Origin: Arthrobacter sp. OY3WO11
Lineage (GTDB): Bacteria > Actinomycetota > Actinomycetes > Actinomycetales > Micrococcaceae
DNA: 64,000 bases
NCBI RefSeq assembly: GCF_001641125.1
Contig: NZ_LWLP01000001.1
Location: 4,033,828-4,097,827, forward strand
Direction of reading: 5' to 3'
The notes beneath the pieces are model-generated. The model did no database searches. It was not told the origin of the DNA and saw only the letters and a program-made list of their open reading frames with translations. Numbering within the stretch: position 1 is the stretch's first letter; every line of letters starts with the position of its first letter. Positions 24,413-33,249 of the stretch are shown in pieces. Made by a program: the position numbers and the translations under genes.

Positions 24413-27400
24413 ATGTCCCACAAGTCCCTACCAGCCGGGCCACCGCCTGCGCTCAACAGAAAACTGGCAGCCGCCCTGGCGGCAGCCTGTGCCACTCCCC
24501 TTGCACTGGGCGGCCTCGCCCTCCCGGCCTCCGCGGACCACACCGCCGTGCCCCAGGCCGTGGCCCTCGTCGGTTCGCTGCAGTCCGAAATCGGCTGCCC
24601 CGGAGACTGGCAGCCCGATTGCGCAGCCAGCATGCTGCAGCCGGTGGAAGGCTCCGCATCGCTCTACCGCGCCACGTTCAATATCCCCGCGGGCACGTAC
24701 GGGATGAAGGTTGCCCTGAACAATTCGTGGGGTGAAAACTACGGTGCAGGCGGCGCGGCCGGCGGAGGCGACCTGGTGCTCAATGCTCCGGGCGGGCCCG
24801 TGACCTTCACCTACGACCACGCCAGCCACGCACTGACGGACGACGTCCCTAATGCCCTCGGCACCGAGGCAGGCGCGCACTGGTTGTCGGCGGACATCAT
24901 CGCCTGGCAGGCGCCGACTGCCGACGGAACCACCTACCGTCTTTACAGCGCGCCCGACGGCGGCCTGGCGGTGGCGGACGGCCAGGTCACCGGCGGCAGC
25001 TACGTACCACTTGAGAAGACCGGCGACGTGCTGGATGGCGCCTTTGCAGCCAAGTATCCCCACCTCGCCGGATTCGCCTCCCTGCAGCTGGCGGCAGGTG
25101 ACGCGGCCCGGGCCCAGGACCTGTTGAAGGGCCAGTTGCTCGTTGCCGCGATCGGTGCGGACGGCCGAGTCACCGCCGCCACCGGAGTCCAGGTCCCCGG
25201 GGTCCTGGACACGCTCTACCAGGGCGCGGCGGGGCGCGAACTCGGACTTGCCTGGAAGGGCAACCGGCCGGAGCTGTCCCTGTGGGCGCCCACAGCGCGC
25301 AGCGTCACCGTCCACACCTACGCTTCCGGCTCCGGCGGTGATCCCGTCTCCAGCCGCCCCATGGAACCGGCGCAGGACGGCGTCTGGTCCCTGACCGGTG
25401 AGAAGGACTGGAAGGGCGCCTACTACCTGTACGAGGTGGAGGTCTTTGTCCCGGAAACCGGCAAGGTTGAACGGAACCTGGTCACCGACCCCTACAGCGT
25501 GGGCCTTTCCGCCAACTCCGGGCGCAGCCTGTTCGTGGACCTGGAGGACAAGTCGCTGGCCCCCGAGGGCTGGAAGAAGCTGCAGAAACCGGCCCTTACC
25601 AAGCCCGAAGACCTTTCCCTCTACGAACTCCACGTCCGCGACTTCTCCATCACGGATGAAACCGTCCCGGACGCGCACCGCGGCACCTATAAGGCCTTCA
25701 CGGACACCGACAGCAACGGCATGCGGCGCCTCCGGGAGCTGACGGCCGCCGGGATGAACGCGGTCCACCTGCTGCCGGTCAATGACATCGGCACCATCGA
25801 AGAACGGCGCAGCGAGCAGCTGGAACCGGCCTGCGACCTCGCTGCCCTGCCGGCAGATTCAGAGGAGCAGCAGGCCTGCGTCGCAGAGACTGCAGCCAAG
25901 GACGGGTTCAACTGGGGCTACGATCCCCTGCACTACACAACCCCGGAAGGCTCCTACGCCACCAACCCGGACGGAACCACCAGGATCACCGAATTCCGCG
26001 AGATGGTGGCCGCCCTCAACACAGCCGGGGCGCGGGTGATCCAGGATGTTGTCTACAACCACACCTCGAGTGCCGGCCAGTCCGGGAGCAACAACCTGGA
26101 CCGTATTGTTCCGGGCTACTACCATCGCCTCAACCCAGCCACCGGATCCCTTGAGACGTCCACTTGCTGCGCCAACACGGCCACCGAGAACACCATGATG
26201 GGCAAGCTCATGATCGATTCCCTGGTGACCCTTGCCCGGACGTACAAGCTGGACGGCTTCCGCTTTGACCTCATGGGCCACCACTCGAAGCAGAACATGC
26301 TGGACGTCCGGGCGGCCCTGGACAAGCTGACCCTGGCCAAGGACGGCGTGGACGGCAAGGTCATCACCCTGTACGGCGAGGGCTGGAACTTCGGCGAGGT
26401 GGCCAACAACGCCCGGTTCGTCCAGGCCACCCAGGAAAACATGGCCGGCACGGGCATCGGCACCTTCAACGACCGCCTGCGCGATGCCGTCCGCGGCGGG
26501 GGCCCCTTCGACCCCGACCCCCGGGTCCAGGGCTTCGGATCCGGCCTGTACACGGATCCCAACGATTCCCCGGCCAACGGCACCCCGGAACAGCAGAAGG
26601 AAGCACTCCTCTTGGCCCAGGACTTGGTAAAGGTGGGCCTGACCGGCAACCTGAAGGACTACTCCTTTGTTGACCGGACCGGCGCCACCGTTACCGGGGC
26701 GGACGTGCGGTACAACGGCGCCCCGGCCGGCTACTCCAGCGACCCGCAGGAGGCCGTCACCTATGTGGAGGCCCATGACAACGAGACACTCTTCGATGCC
26801 CTTGCGCTGAAGCTGCCGCAGGACACGGCGATGGCTGACCGGACCCGGATGCAGACCCTGGCCCTCAGCACCACCGCTTTCGGCCAGGGCATCTCCTTCT
26901 GGCACGCGGGCGGCGAGGCGCTGCGCAGCAAGTCCCTGGACCGCAACAGCTACGATTCGGGTGACTGGTTCAACATCATGGACCACACGGACGGCACCAA
27001 CGGCTTCGGACGGGGATTGCCGCCCAAGGCGGACAACGAGGACAAGTACGGCTACATGCGCCCGCTGCTGGCGGACCCTTCGCAGAAACCGGCTGCCGGC
27101 GAGATCGCAGAAGCGCGCGGCCGGGCTGCTGAGCTCCTGCAGATCCGCAAGAGCACGCCGCTGTTCCACCTCGGCGAGGCCGGCCTGGTCCAGCAGAAGG
27201 TGTCCTTCCCCGACGGCGGTCCCGGACAGGCACCGGGCGTCGTGGTGATGCACATCGACGACTCCGTGGGCCCGGACGTGGACAAGGACCTGCGCGGGCT
27301 GGTGGTGGTCTTCAACGCCGCCGATGACGCCGTCAGCCAGACGGTTGCCGCTACGGCAGGCTCGGCCTACGGCCTGCACCCGGTTCAGTCCGGCGGCGTC

Positions 27401-27490
27401 GATCCCGTGGTCAAGACGGCCAGCCACGATCCTGCGACCGGAACTTTCACTGTTCCGGCCCGCACCGTGGCGGTGTTCCAGCTCGGCTAG
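24413..27490 (+). CDS. Secreted pullulanase-type alpha-1,6-glucosidase (GH13)
   Basis: 1025 residues from ATG 24413 (AAGGAAGG upstream). A signal peptide (LNRKLAAALAAACATPLALGGLALPASADHT) leads into an X25-like module with its typical LVGSLQSEIGCPGDWQPDC start (about 45-140), then further beta domains including a CBM48-like one (LSLWAPTARSVTVH, about 285), and the GH13 barrel. Catalytic blocks: VIQDVVYNHT, GFRFDLMGHH (nucleophile D619), LYGEGWNFGE (acid/base E656), VEAHDNETL (D789). The C-terminal part resembles DUF3372. It debranches pullulan, starch or glycogen outside the cell. No cell-wall anchor is seen. Divergent LacI gene is the probable regulator. Confidence 0.93.
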   Translation: MSHKSLPAGPPPALNRKLAAALAAACATPLALGGLALPASADHTAVPQAVALVGSLQSEIGCPGDWQPDCAASMLQPVEGSASLYRATFNIPAGTYGMKVALNNSWGENYGAGGAAGGGDLVLNAPGGPVTFTYDHASHALTDDVPNALGTEAGAHWLSADIIAWQAPTADGTTYRLYSAPDGGLAVADGQVTGGSYVPLEKTGDVLDGAFAAKYPHLAGFASLQLAAGDAARAQDLLKGQLLVAAIGADGRVTAATGVQVPGVLDTLYQGAAGRELGLAWKGNRPELSLWAPTARSVTVHTYASGSGGDPVSSRPMEPAQDGVWSLTGEKDWKGAYYLYEVEVFVPETGKVERNLVTDPYSVGLSANSGRSLFVDLEDKSLAPEGWKKLQKPALTKPEDLSLYELHVRDFSITDETVPDAHRGTYKAFTDTDSNGMRRLRELTAAGMNAVHLLPVNDIGTIEERRSEQLEPACDLAALPADSEEQQACVAETAAKDGFNWGYDPLHYTTPEGSYATNPDGTTRITEFREMVAALNTAGARVIQDVVYNHTSSAGQSGSNNLDRIVPGYYHRLNPATGSLETSTCCANTATENTMMGKLMIDSLVTLARTYKLDGFRFDLMGHHSKQNMLDVRAALDKLTLAKDGVDGKVITLYGEGWNFGEVANNARFVQATQENMAGTGIGTFNDRLRDAVRGGGPFDPDPRVQGFGSGLYTDPNDSPANGTPEQQKEALLLAQDLVKVGLTGNLKDYSFVDRTGATVTGADVRYNGAPAGYSSDPQEAVTYVEAHDNETLFDALALKLPQDTAMADRTRMQTLALSTTAFGQGISFWHAGGEALRSKSLDRNSYDSGDWFNIMDHTDGTNGFGRGLPPKADNEDKYGYMRPLLADPSQKPAAGEIAEARGRAAELLQIRKSTPLFHLGEAGLVQQKVSFPDGGPGQAPGVVVMHIDDSVGPDVDKDLRGLVVVFNAADDAVSQTVAATAGSAYGLHPVQSGGVDPVVKTASHDPATGTFTVPARTVAVFQLG

Positions 27491-27529
27491 GCCCGCCCAG
27501 CTGTCCTGCCTCTTCAACTGAATAACCCA

Positions 27530-27629
27530 CCGCTGAGTCTCCCCGCCTTCAAGGACGGCCGACGGCGTGTCCCGGCGAAACGCCGTCGGCCGCGTCATGT
27601 GCCGCGCGAAAGGCGGGGAGACTCAGCGG
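27530..27629. repeat. Nested palindrome (stem within stem), between pullulanase and kinase genes
   Basis: Outer arms 27530-27549 and 27610-27629 pair perfectly over 20 bp; between them an inner hairpin, 27556-27568 with 27580-27592, pairs perfectly over 13 bp with an 11-nt loop. It lies 40 bases after the pullulanase stop. It can end transcription in both directions, but the length and perfection are more than a terminator needs. Confidence 0.85.
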
Positions 27630-27650
27630 CTTCTGCGTGGGCCAGCAGTT

Positions 27651-27656
27651 TAGGCT
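27651..27656 (+). promoter_or_regulatory. -10 box TAGGCT for a leaderless start at 27663
   Basis: TAGGCT ends 6 bases before the ATG; TTTGCT lies in between. Confidence 0.5.
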
Positions 27657-27662
27657 TTTGCT

Positions 27663-28301
27663 ATGGACTCCCCCGAGATCGCCGAGGCCGTTGCTGCGCT
27701 GCGCGATGCCTTGAGCGGCGCCCCGCACGGAGGGCGGCGGATGCTGCTGGGCATCGCGGGCGCGCCGGGCGCCGGCAAGTCCACCTTCGCTGCCTGGCTG
27801 CAGCAGCAGTTCGGGCTCGGGCAGGCTGTGGTGGTGCCCATGGACGGCTTCCACCTGGGCAACGCCATCATTGAGGGCACGCCGTTGCGGCAGCGTAAGG
27901 GGGCCATGGACACGTTCGACGCCGGCGGGTACCTTTCGCTGCTGCGCCGCCTGGTGCGGCGGGATGAGGCAGTGGTTTACGCGCCGGAGTTCCGCCGCAC
28001 CCTGGATGAACCGGTGGCGGCCTCCATTGCCATCCCTGCGGAAGTTCCCCTGGTAATCACGGAAGGCAACTACCTTTTGTTTGAGCAGGAACCCTGGAAG
28101 GACATCCGGGCGCAGCTGGACGAGGTCTGGTTTGTTGATGTGCCCCCGGCACTGCGGCTGAACCGCTTGGTGGAACGGCACATATCGTTCGGGATGGAGC
28201 GGGCCGCGGCAGAAGCCTGGGCAGCCGGCCCGGACCAGGCCAACGCAGTGCTTATCGAGGCCACCCGCCCGGCGGCCAGCAGGATTATTCCCTGGCAATA
28301 G
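27663..28301 (+). CDS. P-loop nucleoside/nucleotide (uridine kinase-like) kinase family protein
   Basis: 212 residues. Walker A GAPGAGKSTF at about residue 34, then VVVPMDGFHLGN, the MDGFH block seen in the PanK/uridine-kinase group and in FrcK-type kinases, TFDAGGYLSLL, ITEGNYLLFEQEPW (EGNYLL, Walker-B region) and RLVERHISFGMERAAAEAW. It phosphorylates a small hydroxyl compound, perhaps a sugar (some relatives are fructose kinases) or a nucleoside; the sequence does not decide. Followed by the aldo/keto reductase, 63 bases on. Confidence 0.82.
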   Translation: MDSPEIAEAVAALRDALSGAPHGGRRMLLGIAGAPGAGKSTFAAWLQQQFGLGQAVVVPMDGFHLGNAIIEGTPLRQRKGAMDTFDAGGYLSLLRRLVRRDEAVVYAPEFRRTLDEPVAASIAIPAEVPLVITEGNYLLFEQEPWKDIRAQLDEVWFVDVPPALRLNRLVERHISFGMERAAAEAWAAGPDQANAVLIEATRPAASRIIPWQ

Positions 28302-28364
28302 GGGGTTACCACTACCAACGGCGTCTGGAACAGCGCCGGCAAAGGCGAAGAAACAGGAGAACTG

Positions 28365-29357
28365 ATGGCACACGCGGTAACCCTCGGCGACGGACTCAAC
28401 GTCAGCCAGCTCGGCTTCGGCGGCATGGCCCTGACGCCCGTCTACGGGGAGGTGGACCAGGAAGACGCGCTCCGGACTCTGCACCACGCCGTCGACTCCG
28501 GTGTCAGCTTCATCGACACCGCCGACATCTACGGCGGCGGCAGCAACGAGGAACTGATCGCCCAGCTGCTGAAGGCGCGGCGGGACGAGGTCCAGCTGGC
28601 CACCAAGTTCGGGCTGGTGGGCACGCCGGCGGACGGCTACACGGACATCCGCGGCGACGCCGACTACATCCGCCAGGCCGTGGACCGCAGCCTGCGCCGG
28701 CTGGGTACCGACGTGATCGACCTTTACTACATGCACCGCCGCGACCTTCGCGTTCCCATGGCGGAAACTGTGGGAGCCATGGCGGAGCTGGTGCAGCAGG
28801 GCAAGGTCAGGCACCTGGGGCTGTCCGAGGTGACGGCCCAGGAACTGGAGGAAGCCAGTGCCGTGCATCCCATAGCCGCTGTCCAGAGCGAATGGTCCAT
28901 CTGGAGCCGCGACGTGGAACGCAACGTTGTCCCTGCCGCTGCCGCCCTGGGGGTGGGCTTCGTGCCGTATTCGCCGCTGGGCCGGGGATTCCTCACCGGC
29001 ACCGTCGACGCCTCCAGCCTGGGGGATAACGACTTCCGCCGCCGGATCCCCCGTTTCGCCCCCGATGCCGCAGGCGCCAACCAGGCAGTGGTGGACACGG
29101 TGCAGTCCGTGGCGGACAGCTTGGGCGCGACGCCCGCGCAGGTTGCCCTCGCCTGGCTGCTCGCCCAGGGCAGGAGGCTGGGGCTGCCCGTCGTCCCCAT
29201 CCCCGGCACCCGCAAAGCCCACCGGATTGACGAGAACCTCGGCGCCCTGGACCTGGAACTGACCCCGGCGCACCTGGACGCGCTCGGCGAAGCCTCGGAC
29301 GCCGTCGTCGGCTCCCGTTCCGCCGACCCTGCGTGGGTGTCCGAGGGGCGTGAATAG
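28365..29357 (+). CDS. Aldo/keto reductase
   Basis: 330 residues, ATG 28365 with AGGAGA upstream. LGFGGMALTPVYG, SGVSFIDTADIYGGGSNEELI (catalytic Asp and Tyr), LATKFGL (Lys) and DLYYMHRRD (His) give the full AKR catalytic tetrad; VVPIPGTRKAHRIDENLGAL is the NADPH-binding end. Reduces aldehydes or ketones, physiological substrate unknown. Its TAG stop forms part of the -10 box of the following MBL gene. Confidence 0.92.
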   Translation: MAHAVTLGDGLNVSQLGFGGMALTPVYGEVDQEDALRTLHHAVDSGVSFIDTADIYGGGSNEELIAQLLKARRDEVQLATKFGLVGTPADGYTDIRGDADYIRQAVDRSLRRLGTDVIDLYYMHRRDLRVPMAETVGAMAELVQQGKVRHLGLSEVTAQELEEASAVHPIAAVQSEWSIWSRDVERNVVPAAAALGVGFVPYSPLGRGFLTGTVDASSLGDNDFRRRIPRFAPDAAGANQAVVDTVQSVADSLGATPAQVALAWLLAQGRRLGLPVVPIPGTRKAHRIDENLGALDLELTPAHLDALGEASDAVVGSRSADPAWVSEGRE

Positions 29358-29360
29358 ACT
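29355..29360 (+). promoter_or_regulatory. -10 box TAGACT for a leaderless start at 29368
   Basis: TAGACT begins at the stop codon of the aldo/keto reductase and ends 7 bases before the ATG of the next gene; no ribosome-binding site follows. Confidence 0.45.
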
Positions 29361-29367
29361 CAAGCCC

Positions 29368-30018
29368 ATGGACTCACTCATTCACGACCTGCGTGACATC
29401 ACCATCCGCCGGATTTCCGTCAGCGAGATGGACAACAACGTGTACCTGCTGACTGCCAAAGCCAGCGGCGAACAGGTGCTGATCGACGCCGCGGATGATG
29501 CGCCAGCCATCCAGCAGTTGCTGGCAGACGGTGCCGCGGACACGTCCGCGGCACCGCGTTTGGCGCTGATCGCCACCACGCACCAGCACTGGGACCACGT
29601 GCGGGCACTGAAGGAGCTCGTGGAGGCCACCGGTGCCCCCACCGCTGCAGGAACGGACGACGCCGGCGCGCTGCCGGTTGCGGTGGACCGGAGCCTGGAG
29701 CACGGGGACACGGTGGCCGTGGACGGCTTTTCACTGATGGCGGTCCACCTGCGCGGGCACACGCCCGGCTCGATTGCCTTTGTTTATGAGGCCCCGGAAG
29801 GACCCGTGCACATCTTCTCCGGCGATTCGCTGTTCCCCGGGGGCGTGGGCAACACCCAGAAGGACCCGGAACGGTTCAACCAGCTCCTCACCGATGTCAC
29901 GGAGCGGCTGTTCGGTGCCTACCCGGATAACACCGTGGTGCATCCGGGCCATGGCAAGCCGACAACCCTGGGGGCCGAGCGGCCCCATCTTGAGGAGTGG
30001 CGCGCCCGCGGCTGGTGA
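29368..30018 (+). CDS. Metallo-beta-lactamase-fold hydrolase (glyoxalase II-like)
   Basis: 216 residues from the ATG at 29368; a start 18 bases earlier would overlap the AKR gene. Metal motif THQHWDHVRAL (HxHxDH), a further His in LRGHTPGSIAF, Asp in FSGDSLFPGGVG and the last His in VVHPGHGKPTTLG complete the two-metal site. Small thioester hydrolases of the GloB/YcbL group have this layout. Ends 33 bases before a strong terminator. Confidence 0.92.
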   Translation: MDSLIHDLRDITIRRISVSEMDNNVYLLTAKASGEQVLIDAADDAPAIQQLLADGAADTSAAPRLALIATTHQHWDHVRALKELVEATGAPTAAGTDDAGALPVAVDRSLEHGDTVAVDGFSLMAVHLRGHTPGSIAFVYEAPEGPVHIFSGDSLFPGGVGNTQKDPERFNQLLTDVTERLFGAYPDNTVVHPGHGKPTTLGAERPHLEEWRARGW

Positions 30019-30051
30019 CCTGCCGCGGGGGCGGGTAATCCGGTTAAAAGC

Positions 30052-30085
30052 CGACGGGCCCAACCATCCCTGGTTGAGCCCGTCG
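30052..30085. terminator. Bidirectional terminator between MBL hydrolase and DEAD-box helicase
   Basis: 15-bp stem with one mismatch and a 4-nt loop (30052-30066 with 30071-30085) in the 81-base gap between two convergent genes, with AACTTA on one side and a stretch of TTTTAAC on the other strand. Confidence 0.8.
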
Positions 30086-30099
30086 AACTTAGCTGGTGC

Positions 30100-31998
30100 C
30101 TAGCGGCTGCGCCGTTCGTTAGACGCCGGAGCCGACGCGCGGCGGGGGCCGCTGCGCGCGGGACGGCCGGAGCCACCGTTGCCTGCGTAGGAGCCGCCGG
30201 AGGTGCCACCGGTGTTGGAGGACCATACGGCTTTGTTGCCGCCGCTGGCTGCGCCGGCCCCTGCGGAGCGCTGTCCGCCGGTCCGGGCACCCGTTCCCGT
30301 GCCGGCTGCGGCACGCTGGCCGGTTGCCGGGCGGCCGCTGCGCTGGCCACCTGAGGAAGCCGGACGGCCCGAGCTGGCCGGACGGCCGGTGCCGCCACGC
30401 GGAGCGTCGCTGCGGGTGACGCGTGATTCTGCACGCCCGTCCGATCCGCGGCCAGCCGATGCACGGCCACCTGCCGCGGGGACGTCATTGCGGTGTGTGG
30501 AGGCCGTGCCGCGTCCGCGGTTGTTGCGGCGTGCGGCTGCTGCTGCCACTGCGCGGTCCTCGTTCTGCTCAGACACCCGGTCGAAGGCGGCCCGGGCTTC
30601 GGTCCGGCCTTCGAAAGCGACGGCACGGCGCTCTGCGCGGGGAATGTCGGTGCGGGTGGGCTCAGCCGAAACCCGGCCGCGTCCACCGCGGCCGCCACGT
30701 CCACCTGCAGTGGGTGCAGCCTGGCGGCGGGCCCGCTTGCGCTCGGCGTTGGCACCGGTGGAGGTGCCGCCGCCCTGCTGCGCGGCCTTCTTGGCCAGCA
30801 GCGCAGCGCGGGTGCGCGGATCGATTTTCTCGGCCATTTCGCCCACAAGCTCTGCAACCAGCGGGGAGTTGGCGGTGACGCGCTCGAAGTTGACCTCCAC
30901 GCCGGCAGCCTTCATCAGCTTCTTGACGTCGGTCTGCTGCTCCGGGAGGGTCAGCGTGACCACGGTGCCGTCGGACCCGGCGCGGGCGGTGCGGCCCGAG
31001 CGGTGCAGGTACGCCTTGTGCTCGGTGGGCGGGTCAACGTGGATGACCAGTTCGACGTCGTCCACGTGCACGCCGCGGGCTGCGACGTCGGTGGCCACCA
31101 GGACGCGGACGTCACCGGAGGAGAACTCGGCAAGGTTGCGGTCGCGGGCGTTCTGCGACAGGTTGCCATGCAGGTCGACGGCGGGGATCCCGGCGTCGGT
31201 CAGGGTCTTGGCGAGCTTGCGGGCGTGGTGCTTGGTCCGCATGAAAAGTACGCGGCGGCCTGCACCGGAGGCGAGCTCAACGATCAGCTGCTTCTTGACG
31301 GTCTGGTCATTGACCACCAGCACGTGGTGCTCCATGGTGGTCACCGCGGCCTGCGGATCGTCCACGGAGTGGGTCAGCGGGTTGGACAGGTAGCGCTGGA
31401 CGATTTTGTCCACGCCGTTGTCCAGCGTTGCGGAGAAAAGCAGGCGCTGGCCCTGGCTGGGAGTCATGTCCATGAGCTTCTTCACCACGGGCAGGAAGCC
31501 GAGGTCGGCCATGTGGTCCGCCTCGTCCAGCACGGTGATTTCCACGGCCTCAAGGGTGAGGACGCGCTGGCGGATCAGGTCTTCCAGGCGGCCGGGGCAG
31601 GCGATGACAATGTCGACGCCGGCACGCAGCGCCTTTTCCTGGCGCGCCTGGGAGATGCCGCCGTAGATCACGGTTGTGTTCAGGCCGGCGGCCTTGGCCA
31701 GCGGCTCGATGGTGGCGTTGATCTGGGTTGCCAGCTCACGGGTGGGGGCCAGGACCAGGCCCATGGGGCGTCCGGGCTTGCGGAAGTGCTTGGCTTCCCG
31801 CTCAGCGAGTCTTGCTACAAGCGGGATAGCGAAAGCGATGGTTTTACCGGATCCGGTCCGGCCGCGGCCCAGGACGTCGCGCCCGGACAGCGTGTCCGGG
31901 AGGGTTTTGACCTGGATGGGGAACGGTTCAACGATTCCCTGTGCGGTGAGGGTGTCTGCAAGGGCCTTGGGTGTACCGAGGGCAGAAAAAGTAGTCAT
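30100..31998 (-). CDS. DEAD-box ATP-dependent RNA helicase
   Basis: 632 residues. Core (about 1-400) has all motifs: Q motif VEPFPIQVKTL, Walker A GRGRTGSGKT, PTRELA, VLDEADHMADLGF, SAT, ATDVAARGVHVDDVELVIHVDPP, HRSGRTAR. From about 420 the chain becomes disordered and rich in Arg, Gly, Ala and Ser (many RG/GR pairs), as in the RNA-binding tails of CsdA/RhlE-like helicases. It unwinds structured RNA in ribosome assembly or decay, often in the cold. A ~220-base structured leader precedes it (see 32175-32225). Confidence 0.95.
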   Translation of the reverse strand: MTTFSALGTPKALADTLTAQGIVEPFPIQVKTLPDTLSGRDVLGRGRTGSGKTIAFAIPLVARLAEREAKHFRKPGRPMGLVLAPTRELATQINATIEPLAKAAGLNTTVIYGGISQARQEKALRAGVDIVIACPGRLEDLIRQRVLTLEAVEITVLDEADHMADLGFLPVVKKLMDMTPSQGQRLLFSATLDNGVDKIVQRYLSNPLTHSVDDPQAAVTTMEHHVLVVNDQTVKKQLIVELASGAGRRVLFMRTKHHARKLAKTLTDAGIPAVDLHGNLSQNARDRNLAEFSSGDVRVLVATDVAARGVHVDDVELVIHVDPPTEHKAYLHRSGRTARAGSDGTVVTLTLPEQQTDVKKLMKAAGVEVNFERVTANSPLVAELVGEMAEKIDPRTRAALLAKKAAQQGGGTSTGANAERKRARRQAAPTAGGRGGRGGRGRVSAEPTRTDIPRAERRAVAFEGRTEARAAFDRVSEQNEDRAVAAAAARRNNRGRGTASTHRNDVPAAGGRASAGRGSDGRAESRVTRSDAPRGGTGRPASSGRPASSGGQRSGRPATGQRAAAGTGTGARTGGQRSAGAGAASGGNKAVWSSNTGGTSGGSYAGNGGSGRPARSGPRRASAPASNERRSR

Positions 31999-32174
31999 GT
32001 ATTTATACGGTCTTTCAGGCGGTATCCAGGCGGATATCGGCCCCCGATGCCGGTTGGACCAGGGGTTCGCCGAAGAAAAGTCAGGTGATCAACCGGGCCG
32101 CTGCAAATTTTGGCAGTCAGCCGGGACCAAATGGAACGCGTTCATCGACGCAGGATGTGCCTCTCACATGAAAA

Positions 32175-32225
32175 ATGCCCAGTCCCTGGCTGGAGGTGTA
32201 CCTCCGAACAGGAAAACCTGGGCAT
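32175..32225 (-). promoter_or_regulatory. Stem-loop in the upstream region of the helicase gene
   Basis: ATGCCCAG (32175-32182) pairs with CTGGGCAT (32218-32225); inside, GGAGGT (32192-32197) pairs with ACCTCC (32200-32205). It lies about 180-230 bases before the helicase ATG and could be part of its 5' leader, in which case the inner arm resembles a ribosome-binding site. The remaining sequence from 31999 to 32400 shows no gene, only this element and the palindromic repeat. Confidence 0.35.
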
Positions 32226-32294
32226 CACTGCACATCAAGTTCCACCAGTCTAGCATCCCGCCGCCGTCGACCCGTTCCCCGGTCACGTCCCCCT

Positions 32295-32362
32295 CCCCAA
32301 CTAGGTAGCGCCAAGTGTCGTTTTGAGCCCTGAAAACGACACTTAGCGCTACCTAGTTGGGG
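32295..32362. repeat. Long palindromic repeat, copy 2
   Basis: 30-bp stem (32295-32324 with 32333-32362, one mismatch), 8-nt loop. Stem sequence almost identical to copy 1 at 22321-22385 (same CCCAACTA..GTAGC and AAGTGTCGTTTT core). It sits between two divergent genes (helicase and methyltransferase), so it cannot be a terminator for either. Confidence 0.85.
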
Positions 32363-32400
32363 GCGTTGCCTTGAATGGCGCCGCGGGGCAGGCTTAGGGG

Positions 32401-33177
32401 ATGAGCGAACACGCGGCCCACCGGAACGAAGCGCAGCATCCTGAATCACACCAGAAGCCGCACGACGGCGACCCCGGCCTTTCCGGCGGCACGCTTGCCG
32501 AGGACGCGGCAATAGGCGGCGCCGATGCCGCGGCCACCTGGGATGAGCGGTACCGGAGCAAACCCCGGATGTGGAGCGGCAAACCCAACCCGCAGCTGGT
32601 CCGGGAGGCAGGGGGCCTGCGGCCGGGAAAGGCGTTGGACCTGGGCTGCGGTGAGGGCGCAGACGCCATCTGGCTCGCCCAGCAGGGCTGGACCGTGACC
32701 GCCGTCGACGTTTCCGCGGTGGCGCTGGACCGGGCCCGCTCGCACGAGAAGGCGGCGCTGGCCCGGGAAAGCGTCCACGCCGCGGACGGCGCCATCGCGA
32801 GCCGGATCACCTGGCAGCAGGCGGACCTGGAGCAGTGGCAGCCAGGGAACTCCTTCGACCTGGTGACAGCGCAGTTCCTGCACTCCCAGGAGCTCGCCTG
32901 GCAGGGCCCGCTGCGCACGGCTGCGTCAGCGGTCAAGCCCGGCGGCACGCTGCTGGTGGTGGGCCACCACCCGGACCGGCTGCCGCCATGGGGCGGTGCC
33001 GGGCACCACCACCGGGACATGTTCTACACCGGCGATGAGCTGGTCCAGGAACTGGGACTGGCAGGACCGGAGTGGCAGCTGGAGGTCCAGACCAGCCGGG
33101 AGCGGCCCGTGACCGGACCTGAGGGCCAGCACGCAACCATCGCCGACGTCGTGGTGCGCGCAACCCGGCTCCCCTGA
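32401..33177 (+). CDS. Class I SAM-dependent methyltransferase
   Basis: 258 residues. After a hydrophilic N-terminal extension (about 45 residues) comes WDERYRSKPRMWSGKPNPQLV, then motif I ALDLGCGEGADAIWLA, the acidic residue VTAVDVS, and FDLVTAQFLHS. This TehB/thiopurine methyltransferase-like layout is common in actinobacteria. Substrate unknown. Ends 9 bases before a palindromic element. Confidence 0.88.
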   Translation: MSEHAAHRNEAQHPESHQKPHDGDPGLSGGTLAEDAAIGGADAAATWDERYRSKPRMWSGKPNPQLVREAGGLRPGKALDLGCGEGADAIWLAQQGWTVTAVDVSAVALDRARSHEKAALARESVHAADGAIASRITWQQADLEQWQPGNSFDLVTAQFLHSQELAWQGPLRTAASAVKPGGTLLVVGHHPDRLPPWGGAGHHHRDMFYTGDELVQELGLAGPEWQLEVQTSRERPVTGPEGQHATIADVVVRATRLP

Positions 33178-33186
33178 CTCCCTACG

Positions 33187-33249
33187 GAGTTTTTGTCCAA
33201 ATATGCAGACTTCCGAGGCCTCCAACCCTGCATATCTGGACAAAAACTC
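33187..33249. repeat. Palindrome between convergent methyltransferase and MFS genes
   Basis: 22-bp stem (33187-33208 with 33228-33249, one mismatch) with a 19-nt loop. The right arm reaches into the stop codon of the MFS gene at 33248-33250. Different in sequence from the repeat at 22321/32295. Works as a terminator in either direction by position. Confidence 0.8.
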
